64,000 nucleotides of DNA. It comes from Viola odorata (lineage: Eukaryota; Streptophyta; Magnoliopsida; Malpighiales; Violaceae). Each line of letters starts with the position of its first letter. The first letter of the stretch is position 1. The stretch is taken from the NCBI GenBank assembly GCA_963691705.1, contig OY829537.1, positions 76,777,352-76,841,351 on the forward strand, read 5' to 3'. Of the stretch, positions 33,150-44,227 are shown piece by piece. A program made the translations under genes and the position numbers. Under the pieces are notes generated by a model. That model was not told the DNA's origin. It saw only the letters and a program-made list of their open reading frames with translations, and did not search any database.

Positions 33150-33722
33150 TGATAACAATCTACCTAAAAGAAAGGGTATTTTCGTCTATCACCCTGTGGG
33201 AAGAGGCATAGCTACTGTTTCACACCACCACGGTAGGGACAAGATTGCTACCTTCCCCAAAGGCTAACGCTACAGAGGCTAACGGGGACCTACCGGCTCC
33301 TCTCACGGACCTCATGCTTGGCTCAAGGAGTTATCTCACCCCTAGAGGAAACCACGCGTCAGGATTAACGCTCCGGCCATTATCCTACCGCGGCAATATC
33401 TACCTAAAACACCTACCGCCGAGGTAGCGTATCACGATAAGGGCGAATCACAGACCCTAACGCGAGCGATAGCTCCGTACCCGTTTACTCGGGCGGGAAC
33501 GCCCCCTTTCTTCTATAAATACCTCCCCCACAAAGGAGGCAGGTAAGCGAACTTGACTAGCCAAAACTCTGCCAATTTCAGTACACCTACTGACTTAAGC
33601 ATCGGAGTGTTTCCGCCGGAGACCCCCTCTGGCGCATTGCAGGTACTGTGGACCGTCGCGTACACTGATCTGAGAAGAGCTGCTCCACCATACATCCTTC
33701 AGCAGAAGACAAATTATTATCA
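33150..33722 (+). repeat. 5' LTR of element F
   Basis: 573 bp, TGATAACAAT...ATTATTATCA. TATA box at 33514-33520, AGGTAAG at 33541-33547, branch-like CTGACTTAAGC, hairpin CGCCGGAG/CTCTGGCG at 33614-33634, then ATTGCAGGT. U3 holds several GCTAACG words. Its partner is at 48396-48968. Confidence 0.97.
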
Positions 33723-33725
33723 AAT

Positions 33726-33742
33726 TGGTGCTTTCATTGAGA
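33726..33742 (+). other. Primer binding site of element F
   Basis: TGGTGCTTTCATTGAGA, three bases after the LTR and identical to that of element D. It begins with TGG, as needed for a tRNA 3' end. Confidence 0.75.
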
Positions 33743-33807
33743 GTTTTGGTTCTATTAAGTGAGCATCCTTAATAACCAAGCTCCTCCTCCCCGAAGCTAG
33801 AAGGATT

Positions 33808-35607
33808 ATGGCCTCAGAGTCAGATCCGGCGCTGTCCCGAACTTCCAACATCCCATACAACACCCGCAGACGCTTGTTTCCCTTCGCTACCTCTGATGCC
33901 CCCACCCCAGGGCAGGACGTCGCTGCAGGAGAGTTAGATCTTCCTCGCGGGTCAAGTTCAGAAGAGGTTACATTCCAGATTTGCTCTCCCTTCTCCCATA
34001 TAGCAGGAACCAGCCATCCTACCCCCCAAGCGGGAAGATCTATGATAGGAGAAGCGGACAACCCTTTCGTGAATTCAATAGCAGCTCTCCAAGCTCAACT
34101 GGATCGACTGACAGAGATGGCTGCTGGATTTACTCCTCATGCCTCAAGACCTGGTGTGTCCTCCCAAGTAATTTTCACCCCGTCCATTGTCACCGAACAA
34201 CCCTTATCGCCCCAACAGTCTAGGGCACTCCCATCCTCCTTACCTTTCCCCTTGGCCCCCATAAACGTCCCACCATTCACGCGTGGACCTGCCGACCATT
34301 CTGGACAATACAGGGGAGGAATCTCTATCCCCGAAGCAGTCCGCCAGCGTGACGAGTATAGGGAGCCCTGGGATGATCGACGGGGAGATATAGTGAGAGA
34401 TCCATCTCCTAGATACAGCGAGAGATCTAGTAGCAGAAGTCAACGAGCTCAAACTCCAAGGAGCCGTAGTCATTCTCCTAGGAGACATCAGGAATATGAT
34501 CCTCAAAATCCCAAATACGACGCTGAAATTCCACATCAGCGTCAGCCTCGTAGGATCCCCAATGCTAACGTGGGTCATCCGTTCAGCTACCGTGTCAGGC
34601 ACCACAGAGTCCATCGACATGTGAAACTCCCAGCAGAATCATATGATGGCACAAAAGATCCCATTTCTCACCTCAACAAGGTGAAGGATTTCATGCAATT
34701 CCAAACGCGCAGTGACGCAGCATTGTGTCAAATCTTCGTAATGACGCTGTCAGGAGTTGCACGTCTATGGTTCGAGGGGCTCCCCGCCGGGTCTATCGAT
34801 AATTTTTCTCAGTTGGAAGAAAAATTCAAAAGTCGGTTTAGCACGGCTATTCCTATCAGAAAGTCTGCAGCTGCGCTGTTCGATATCCATCGAAAACCAC
34901 AAGAATCGTTGAATGATTTCTTAGGTCGATTTGATCTTGAAATGTCCCTAACGCCAGGGGTCACTATCGATTTTGCGATTGAGGCCCTGAAACGCAATTG
35001 TCGATACAGTAAACTGAAAGATACGCTAACGGTGGACCCCCCAACGACCCTGGATGCATTGAGGTTGAAAGCGCATAACTATGCGAGAATGGAAGAGGAA
35101 GAAAATAGAGAATGGATCCCAGGCATGCCGGCGGACCCATATGTGGCCCCTAACGTCTTGAACAGCAATGCCCCTGACGCTAAACCCACCGAGGATCCCG
35201 GGCAGCGGAAAGAACATAACACCAAGACCTCTAACCGGCAGAGAGGCAATTTCTCAAAAGGAAGACCTGGAGGATCCCCCACTCGGAAGCAAACGGACCC
35301 GCCAAAGGCCCGGATATACGATCCTGACCTCCCATCTCTCATACTCCCAAGGGCGGAGATCTTAGCAATAGTCCAAAAGAGAAATTTGCCTATCCATTAC
35401 CCAGCTCCCGTGAAACCAGGAGTAATCATGGGAGGAAGAGAAAATGCATACTGCAAATTCCATAAGGTCAAGGGACACTCAACAGATGTATGCAGAGAGT
35501 TAAAATCGGCTATAGAGCGATTGGTCGAAGAGGGCTACCTTGGGGAATTTGCCACAAAGGCCAGGGAGGAAGCCAGAAACAACCCAACTGGAAATACAAC
35601 TGAGTAG
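33808..35607 (+). CDS. gag: Element F gag polyprotein, intact
   Basis: 599 residues from ATG at 33808 (MASESDPALSR) to TAG at 35605. The first third is low-complexity with an Arg/Ser-rich run (RYSERSSSRSQRAQTPRS, about residues 200-235). The gag/capsid-like domain covers about 270-420 (SHLNKVKDFMQFQ, FVMTLSGVARLWFEGLP, KFKSRFSTAIPIRKS, LGRFDLEMSLTPGV). Near the end YCKFHKVKGHSTDVC is a C-x2-H-x4-H-x4-C knuckle, a Tat-type variant. It forms the virus-like particle and binds RNA. The pol that follows is in the same frame, separated only by the TAG. Confidence 0.93.
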   Translation: MASESDPALSRTSNIPYNTRRRLFPFATSDAPTPGQDVAAGELDLPRGSSSEEVTFQICSPFSHIAGTSHPTPQAGRSMIGEADNPFVNSIAALQAQLDRLTEMAAGFTPHASRPGVSSQVIFTPSIVTEQPLSPQQSRALPSSLPFPLAPINVPPFTRGPADHSGQYRGGISIPEAVRQRDEYREPWDDRRGDIVRDPSPRYSERSSSRSQRAQTPRSRSHSPRRHQEYDPQNPKYDAEIPHQRQPRRIPNANVGHPFSYRVRHHRVHRHVKLPAESYDGTKDPISHLNKVKDFMQFQTRSDAALCQIFVMTLSGVARLWFEGLPAGSIDNFSQLEEKFKSRFSTAIPIRKSAAALFDIHRKPQESLNDFLGRFDLEMSLTPGVTIDFAIEALKRNCRYSKLKDTLTVDPPTTLDALRLKAHNYARMEEEENREWIPGMPADPYVAPNVLNSNAPDAKPTEDPGQRKEHNTKTSNRQRGNFSKGRPGGSPTRKQTDPPKARIYDPDLPSLILPRAEILAIVQKRNLPIHYPAPVKPGVIMGGRENAYCKFHKVKGHSTDVCRELKSAIERLVEEGYLGEFATKAREEARNNPTGNTTE

Positions 35608-38600
35608 AGGCAAGCGCCCTCGCACGCTACAGGGGCTAACGCAGTTCCCCTCGGGCCAAATAGAGAAGCGCTCGCTATCGATAGCGACCAAATACCCATG
35701 ATAAATATCATTGCAGGGGGAGCACCCTATTGCGAGGAAATTATGCCGCAAACGCCTAACCCCGGAGAAAAGCGCAAACGGGAGAGCGCGCAAATGAAAA
35801 TCGAGGCGATAAGCGCCTTAGACAGAATGATATTGTCTTTCTCAGAGGAGGACGAAAAAGGCATCGTCTTCCCGTATAATGATGCGATGGTTGTAACGCC
35901 CGTCATTGGAAGTCATGGGGTAAGAAGGACCCTTGTCGATAACGGGAGTGCAGTGAATCTATTTTCATTGGAAGCGTACAACTTGATGAAACGACCTGAC
36001 GGTGAGCTATCGTCTTGCACGAGGCCAATTATTGGGATTGATGGAGTACCGATTCCGGTAGCCGGAATAACATCCCTGCCGGTGTACTTCCGAGAAGACA
36101 CATCCAAACGCTCTAAAGAGCTACTATTTCTGGTCGTAGACCTAACGTTACCGTATAACGCCATTTTGGGGCGACCATTCCTTAATCGTTTTGGAGTGGC
36201 CATATCTCAAAAACACATGCGGATGAAATATCCCTCATGGGACGGCGTGGTCTCAATCAAAGGGGACCAAAAGTTGGCAGCCGAATGCTACTTACTTATG
36301 AATCAAAGGAGTTGTGACCGCTACGTTTGCGTGGCAGACGACCCTTTCGATGATAAAGAAGAAAAGCGCACTCAGCCGCTAGATCAGATGGTATCAATCC
36401 CTATCGGTAAGGATAGTGAAACGAATCTCTTAGCCAGTGAGAAACTAAGCCTTGAAGAGAACGCGCAATTAATCCGGCTGTTGAGGAAATGCAAGGGAGA
36501 GTTTGCGTGGAAACCAGCAGACATGCCCGGAATCTCTCGGGAAGTCGCAGAACACCGGCTGAACGTTAGTCCTGACGCCAAGCCTGTTCAACAAAGGCGA
36601 CGTGCTTTTTCATTGGAAAAGATAGCAGCCATCGAAAAGGAGTTGCTAAAGTTCACAGAGGCGGGGTTCATTCGAGAAGTCCAGTACCCGACCTGGCTAG
36701 CTAATCCTGTGTTAGTCCCAAAGCCTAACGGGGACTGGCGCATGTGCATCGACTTTACTGACCTAAATAATGCCTGTCCCAAGGACTGCTATCCCCTTCC
36801 GCGAATAGATCAGTTAGTCGATCAAACCGCTGGGTATGCTTATCTAAGCTCCCTAGATGCGAATTCCGGATATCACCAAATCCCTATGGCCGTAGAGGAC
36901 GAAGAAAAAACTGCCTTCATCACTCCTAGAGCTACATACTGCTATACTGCAATGCCGTTTGGGCTAAAGAATGCTGGTGCAACATTTCAGCGTATGGCAA
37001 ACAAAGTTTTTGGAAATCAAATCGGGAGAAATGTAGAGGCCTACGTAGACGATATCTTGATCAAAAGTCGGAGTTTCAGAGAGCACCTCGCTGACTTGGA
37101 AGAAGTTTTCAATGTGATGAGAATGCACAAGATGAAGTTAAACCCGCGGAAGTGCATGTTCGCATTCCAAACGGGAAAATTCCAGGGCTATGTGGTCAGC
37201 CAGAAGGGCATCCAACCCAACCCGTCAAAGATAAAAGCCATCCAGGATATGATATCCCCGCGAACTGTCAAAGAGATACAGAAGTTAACCGGGCGCATCA
37301 TTGCGTTGGGACGATTCATATCTAAGCAAGGCGAGAGATGTTTGCCTTTCTTCAAAGTCATCCGCAACAAGGCTCCTTTCGGATGGACAGAGGAATGTGA
37401 GAAAGCGTTTGCAGGACTAAAAGCTTACCTATCATCAGATTTAGTGCTGACGAGGCCTGAGCCCGGCGACGAACTATATCTATATTTGGGAATAGCTGAC
37501 GAGGTAGTCAGCGCCGTCCTTGTGCGAAGTGAAGGGCACGTGCATCGTCCTGTATTCTTCGTGAGTCACATATTGAAAGATGCCGAACTGCTATACGCTC
37601 CTATCGAGAAGATAGCACTCGCTCTAGTGCAAGCCACGAGAAAGATGGATCGATACTTCCAAGCCCACCCCGTCATTGTACTCACGGATCAGCCGTTGAG
37701 AAGAATCTTCAGAAAACCTGAATCTTCAGGAAGAATGCTAATTTGGGCTATCGAGCTCGAACAATACGGGCTGCAATACAAAGCTAGACCAGCCGTTAAG
37801 GCCCAAGCGTTAGCTGACTTTATAGCTGAGTGCACATTCACAAAGGACACAAAGACAGATCTGTTGGAGGAAGAAGAAGAAAGTCCATGCCTACCGTCTC
37901 CGGAGACATATACAGATACATGGGTCATCCACGTAGATGGAGCAAAAAATCAAGAATTAGCTGGCGCAGGAGTTTTCTTAGTTGGACCAAACGGCCTGGA
38001 GATGCGATACGCCATCAGAATCATGCAGCCATTGTCCAACAATGCGGCTGAATACGAAGCGTTGCTGGCAGGACTCAGAATTGGAAACAGTTTCTCTATC
38101 GGAGCCACTCCCGGTGGGGAGAAGGAAGACAGAACACGTTTAAAGATCCGAGGAGATTCCAAGCTAATAATGGATCAGGTTCTAGGGAACTCCCAAGCCA
38201 GAGAACCCATCATGGCCCAATACTTAGCCAAAGTGAAGCATGAGTTGTCAAAGATACAGGAAAAAGGCACCCTGGTCACCTTTGAGCACATTCCTAGAGA
38301 AAACAATGAAGAGGCCGATAGCCTCGCCAAGATGGCAGCCAATCCGGAAGCCTCAATACCCAGTGACGTGCGCTATGGAGAACTGCCTACACCTTCTTTC
38401 ATGGAAGAGCAGGCATCGCTCTGTGTGGAAGAAATGGAAAATGATTGGAGGATCCCAGTGATAGAATATCTGAAACATGATAAACTACCGGGAGACCAGA
38501 CAGAGAAAAAGAAAGTCCTAAAACGGGCAGCACGCTGCACATATTATAACGGAGAGTTAATACGAAGATGTTTCTCCCATCCGGCCGCTAAATACATAAC

Positions 38601-39657
38601 GGAGCAAGAAGGCTTACATGTGTTACGTGAAATTCACGAAGGGATATGTGGCATGCACATTGCTAGCGGTACTCTAGCAGCCCAAGTCTTTCGGTCGGGA
38701 TTTTACAGGCCCACCATTCGACGAGATTGTCATAACTTCGTGAGAACCTGTCAGAAATGCCAGGAATATGCTAAGATTCCGCAAAAACCTGCTGTGCCAA
38801 TTTCAGAAATAGTCGCACCGTGCCCGTTTGCAAAATGGGGAATTGACATCCTGGGCCCGTTTCCAAAGGCCAGATCTCAGTTAAAATTCGTGGTCGTAGC
38901 GGTAGACTACTTCACAAAGTGGGCTGAAGCTGAGGCGTTAGCTACCATCACCACCGAAAAAATTTGGCGTTTCTTCAAACACCAAGTCATCATGCGATTT
39001 GGAGTACCACGCGTGCTAGTTAGCGACAACGGGACACAATTTACAAGCCAGTTCTTCAGGGATCAATGTGCAGAGTTCTAGATAGAGCAAAGATTCTCCT
39101 CTGTGGCACATCCCCAAACCAACAGCCAGGCGGAAGTAACTAACCGCAACATCCTTAGTGGCATCAAAAGAAACTTGGAAGGGTCCAAGAAGAAATAGCC
39201 AGACGAATTGCCATATGTACTATAGGCCTACCGTATGACTGTCAAGGCCAGCACGGGAGAGACCCCGTTCGCGTTAGCATTCAGAACCGAAGCTGTCACA
39301 CCAGTCGAGATTGGCATGATGAGCCTCCGGGTGGCTCACTTCAAAGAAGAAAACAATGAAGAAAGGTTACGAGCTAACCTCGATACTCTACCAGAAACAC
39401 ACGAGGAAACCCTCCTGAAAACCCTGCACTACAAAAGGAAAATGGCACAATATCAAAACCGGCAAGTGAGGGAGCGATTGCTCAAAATCGGAGATTTAGT
39501 GCTCAGAGACAGACGGGCAGCAGGACAACGTATGGGAAAACTCAGTCCAAACTGGGATGGACCGTATCGTGTCACCCGCATTGTGGGAAAAGGAGCATAC
39601 CATCTGGAAACGCTCGAGGAACGCCCCTGCAGAACTCTTGGAACATCGCTTGGTTGA
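35608..39657 (+). pseudogene. pol: Element F pol: protease, RT, dual RNase H, integrase, three stops
   Basis: Same frame as gag. Protease VRRTLVDNGSAVNLFS; RT from about 36560 with FIREVQYPTWLANPVLVPK and YVDDILIKSRS; first RNase H (VFFVSHILKDAELLYAPIEK); second, archaeal-type RNase H with VIHVDGAKN, NNAAEYEALLAGL, RGDSKLIMDQV and NNEEADSLA, the Tat hallmark; integrase zinc finger HEGICGMH...CQKCQEY; core WGIDILGPFP and VSDNGTQFTSQFF. TAG codons at 39079, 39196 and 39223 (the last two are Trp in D) cut the core before its Glu; a 1-bp shift near 39625 spoils the end. Only a truncated protein could be made. Confidence 0.93.
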
Positions 39658-39759
39658 GGCTATACCACGCCAGGAGCTAATCGGGTAACATCAAAGTTAT
39701 TATAATAAATGAATATTGAGATATTCACCATGCGTTTGCTACTGGTAATATGCAGGTAG

Positions 39760-40250
39760 CGAAGAATGCCAGGGGTGAAAATCCTATCCTTGTGATGGCT
39801 GGTCTTGATCAGACAGCTCATTAAGACGAGGCACGCCCTGGCATAACAAGGCGTTTGGGAGTGAAAATCCTATCCTTGTGGTAATCGTGCTCACATAGAC
39901 GGCCCATTAAGACGAGGCACGACCCCAAACGGCTCCCCGGAGTAAAAATCCTATCCTTGCGGCAACCGTGCTCACATAGACGGCCCGTTAAGATGAGGCA
40001 CGCCCCGGAATCCTTGGGAGTGAAATCCTATTCTTGTGGTAACCCCATAAGGAGAGGCACACCCCAAGGAGAGACTAACTCCGTCCTGGAAGTGAAAATC
40101 CTATCCTTGTGGTAACCGTGCTCACATAGACGGCCCATTGAGACGAGGCACGATTCCACGGACGAGAGGTACAACGCTTGGGGGTGAAAAGTCCTATCCT
40201 TGTGATGGCTGGTCCTGATCAGACAGCTCACTAAGACGAGGCACTCCCCA
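39760..40250 (+). repeat. Array of 70-95 bp repeats after pol, element F
   Basis: About six units, each with GTGAAAATCCTATCCTTGTG, then GTGCTCACATAGACGGCCCA or GATCAGACAGCTCA, then GACGAGGCACG. The units vary in length and sequence. The corresponding place in D carries the same words. Confidence 0.88.
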
Positions 40251-40940
40251 AAGCCTATCTGTGGCGAAAGGAACAAAGACATCCCAACTAGTAGCCGCGC
40301 GGTCGATACCCGGTGAAGCGATGTTGGAGCCTATCTGTGGCGAAAGGAATAAAGACATCCCAACTAGTAGCCGAGCGGTCGATACCCGGTGAAGCGATGT
40401 TGGAGCCTATCTGTGGCGAAAGGAACAAAGACATCCCAACTAGTAGCCGCGCGGTTGATACCCGGTGAAGCGATGTTGGAGCCTATCTGTGGCGAAAAGG
40501 AAACAAAGATATCCCAACTAGTAGCCGTGCGGTTGATACCCGGTGAAGCGATGTTGGAGCCTATCTGTGGCGGAAAGGAAACAAAGAAATCCTAACTAGT
40601 AGCCGCGCGGTTGATACCCGGTGAAGCGATGTTGGAGCCTATCTGTGGCGAAAGGAACAAAGACATCCCAACTAGTAGCCGCGCGGTCGATACCCGATGA
40701 AGCGATGTTGGAGCCTATCTGTGGCGGAAAGGAAACAAAGAAATCCTAACTAGTAGCCGCGCGGTTGATACCCGGTGAAGCGATGTTGGAGCCTATCTAT
40801 GGCGGAAAGGAAACAAAGAAATCCTAACTAGTAGCCGCGCGGTTGATACCCGGTGAAGCGATGTTGGAGCCTATCTGTGGCAAAAAGAAACAAAAGAAAT
40901 CCTAACTAGTAGCCGCGCGGTTGATACCCGGTGAAACGAT
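40250..40940 (+). repeat. 76-78 bp tandem repeat, about nine copies, element F
   Basis: The word ATGTTGGAGCCTATCTGTGG starts at 40321, 40397, 40473, 40551, 40629, 40705, 40783 and 40861 (once with CTATCTATGG), with a partial copy before. Periods are 76, 76, 78, 78, 76, 78, 78. The 2-bp difference comes from extra A or G in GGCGAAAGGAACAAAG. It lies between the ends of pol and asg4. Confidence 0.96.
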
Positions 40941-41331
40941 GACGGAGAGGTGACCATACTGCAACAACAACGTTGAAACAGACGTAAAGCCCCCTCTGAC
41001 AACGAGGGACGACAGGAATATGAGTGCAACAGATGCGGAAGCAACGCTGATTTACTCTCAGAAAGGCTATCGGAGGATATAATGGACATGCTACTTGAAT
41101 GCAGCTGATGAAAAGCTAACGGGATACAACGCGAAACTATGTGTCTATGGAAACCTAACGCCAAACATCCCATGCGGACAAGGGATCAAACGGTATTATG
41201 AAGAAAAGCAGATAAAGAACTTCTATCCAAAAAGAGTGGATTAGCCAAGTCAAGGCCGACATTGTTTAAAGTACAAAATATGGACGGGCCCGTCAGCCAC
41301 AAAAATGTAAAACATCTAAACAACAAAAAGT
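40941..41331. other. Spacer after asg4, element F
   Basis: No repeat or coding sequence is recognised. The minus strand here would hold the 3' end of the asg4 transcript. No perfect AATAAA is seen close to the stop. Confidence 0.5.
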
Positions 41332-43615
41332 CTAAAGATTGGGCGGCGCGTTGACCCCCCCTTGCTGAGCAGCCTTCCACTGATAGAAACCGCTATCAGT
41401 AATGGATGAGGCTCTCTTGTCAAAATACGCAGAGAGATCTTCGATACGGAGCTCCTCAACTCCATAATGATGCATCACGGCTTCTGACATGATTCCCCCA
41501 CCCTACTCTAAGTACCAACGGTTCTTCTCAGTGTTAAGGGAGGAATCGGCAGAAAGCTCAGCATTCCTCTGTCTCTCCAGACGCAAGCTATTCTCCTCCT
41601 GAGAGAGGCGTATGGCCAGATCAGCGCGTTGTCGCTTCTCCTCCTCCAAAGCTAACTTAGCGGCCTCCAACTCTTGTTTAACCGCGATAGCCTCTCCCCG
41701 AGCAGTCTCCATACTTTCGTTGGCAGCAGCAAGGGCATTTTCAAGACGCTGTCGCTCTTCCAGCAGCCTGTTTACCTCTCCTTGCCCGTTAGCTGTAGCT
41801 CTGGCATTCTCCTCATCCATATAGTGAAGATGGCAAAGCATAGAAAACGCCTGAGAGCGAAGGAAATTGATGCGCCCCTGCTCGCCCCGAGCCACAAAGG
41901 CATCCCTCTCTCTTGGAAGAGACAGAATCTCTGCCACCAGATAAGCGGTAGAGGAAATCACGGTCTCATGATCAGCATCGGCAGGAAACTGCAGAATACT
42001 GTCCCTAAAGGAGCGTAAGCTAACGTGATGAGTAGGTAGGAGAGGAGGCTCGTAGGGAGAGATACCAGCCATTAAGGCAGGGGCGGGGCCACCCCTCGCA
42101 ATAGTTGGATGGGGCATCGGAACAAAGAACAATGCACCAGGAGAAGCTGGCCGGCTAGTGGAGCCCTCCACGTTAGGCATTGAGACCTCATTACCTCCGG
42201 GCACCTCAGGATTAAGGGCATCAGAATCATAGCCCGTTGGGGTATGCGCAGAATGGATCGGAGAACCAGGAGGCACATGGGGTTGACCGCCAAAATCAAC
42301 AGGTTCCGATTGATCAGCAGACGCACCCTCGCCCCCAAGGGCACTCGAACTACGATTGGCGGCCGAGGAAGAAGGACTATTCGGAAGATCATAGCGAGCC
42401 TTCTTCTGACGCTCGCGAAGGACATCAGCGATACCCATATCTCCCTAGGAGGTAGAGGGGACAGAAGCAGCAACGACTTCCTAAATAATGCAGAACGTGA
42501 TAAGGAAACCGTGCAAAAAAAAAGACAAAAGTTTTAAAAATGCTCACCTGAGTGGTGGAGGACACAAGAGGAATCCCAACAGGAATCGGATCAACCGTAG
42601 CCTCTGAAGAGACAACAGTCTGGGATGAAACGGATGGGGCAGCACGTGCTTTCCTAGGCTTTTTCTGTCTTACAACCCGAGGGCCCGTAACGTTAGCGGT
42701 AGCAGTGGCCTCCCCTTCCTCGGCGTTAGCAGCAACAGCAGCAGCTCTAGCTTCAGCGGCAGCTTTCTTTTTCGCCTCCTGTTTCCTCCTCCTTCGGAAA
42801 TACTCGGGCTCCCAACCAGGCGGAGGCACTGCACAGTCACAAAACGTTAGCATTAGTACTTCTTGACAACGCAAAAGAAAAAATGTCAAACGCTCACCCT
42901 TCTTGCACTGTTCCACGGGCAACCCGTTGGCCACTTTTCGGGCATCAACGCTAAAATCAAATTGAAGCAGCGTCTTCAACCAGCCATCCTCCGGGTCAGA
43001 AAGGGGTTTCCGATGACCCCAAGCCCCATCTTTAATTATTTCGTTGAAGCCAGCCCTCCACAACGGCTCAGGCAGATCAACAATAAAAAATTCCTCTTTC
43101 TAGTGAGGAATGGAAGACTCAATGCCCATTAGTTTCCAAGTAAAGGGCTTCAAAGAATCGTCTTCGTAGCGAGGCGATATCGATATCACCCCTTTACGGG
43201 AATACAATTGGAAAATATCATGAAGCAACGCTAAGGTGGGAGATTCTATTCCCTTGAAACGGCACAGTGCGGCAAAAGCACTAACAACGCAAATCGCGTT
43301 AGGACTCAACTGAGCCGGAGCCAAATCAGAATCAGCCAACAACAATTTTACAAGCGGGTCAAGAGGGAGACGAAACCCATGATCGAAGAGCTTAGCATAC
43401 AACATTCTACTATTTCTGGGCAAAATGTTGTTCAGTCGAAGCGACTCAGAAGCAGGATGCACGGGATATTCCTTGGGAAATCGTGCAGAAAACCCAGCAA
43501 GTCTACGGTTAATTAAGGGCAGCGTGTACAAAAAAGTGGGAGTGGTATCAATTACTTCTTCCCCGGAGGACCTTTGAGGATCTCCTTCTTCAGAGAATTT
43601 CTTAGTTCTAGCCAT
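41332..43615 (-). pseudogene. asg4 of element F (three exons, three in-frame TAG)
   Basis: Exon 1 is 43615-42898 (MARTKKFSEEGD), intron 1 42897-42829 (GTGAGC...TGTGCAG), exon 2 42828-42548, intron 2 42547-42481 (GTGAGC...ATTTAG), exon 3 42480 to TAG at 41332. The phases match those of G exactly. Head: FDHGFRLPLDPLVKLLL, AQLSPNAICVVSAF, ISPRYEDDSLKPF. The linker is Ala/Lys/Arg-rich. The tail has a long coiled coil (about 41800-41530) and a conserved end DSGFYQWKAAQQ. TAG codons at 43100 (Trp in B), 42445 and 41503 interrupt it; otherwise about 750 codons are open. Confidence 0.8.
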
Positions 43616-44227
43616 GGCCAACAAGGAAGAAACAAAGAGAAAAGAAAAAGACGTGTACCTTATACCTTCGTGAAAGAGAATGCGAGGAGTCTTGAACCAG
43701 AAAGAGAGAGCGGCGCAAAGTATTTATCCAAAGACGCAATAGCGTATAAGGGAAAGATGGAAAAAGAAAAAGGGGTTGAAGAAACAATAGATATAACCCT
43801 GAAAGGGCGACCAGTCAGCAGCAGGCACGTGGCGAAGCAGCGCTTCATAAAGTAAGGCACGCGCCAGAAGGTGCAAATTTGAAATAAGGACGAAACGCTT
43901 CTGCATTCGAAACTCCCTAGGAGACGCTTGCTCCAAACGCCCCTCTGAGGAAGGACACGTGTCTTCTTTCATCATTACCCTTCAAGTCGCATTAAATGAG
44001 GAACAGAGGGAGTGATTAAAAAACATAAAAAGCAGCGCTGGCCTTGCCAAACGGCGCGATGGTACAAAGAAGATAAAGAAGGAATAAACGGTAATATCAT
44101 ACAGTGCGACAAAGGATACAAAGCGTCAGCATTATTACAAGAGAAACAATGTTCGAATGGTTTTCAAGAAATAAACAAAAGACAACAACAAGAAAAACAA
44201 GGAAAGGCCCAGGCACCATCGCTAGCG
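43616..44227 (-). promoter_or_regulatory. Upstream region of asg4 in element F
   Basis: GGGTTATATC near 43790-43799, about 178 bp before the ATG. G-box CACGTG at 43956-43961 in GGACACGTGTC, 341 bp before. CTCATTTAATGCGAC follows, a partial match to the palindrome seen in B and D. No gene is visible. Confidence 0.65.

Noticed and set aside
33233..33437. Small open frames inside the LTRs of F, repeated at 48491-48673
   Set aside because: The same LTR sequence occurs twice; these frames overlap promoter signals and have no conserved equivalent in the LTRs of B, D or G.
40250..40940. Regular repeats as a possible CRISPR array
   Set aside because: Units are head-to-tail without unique spacers, in a plant retrotransposon.
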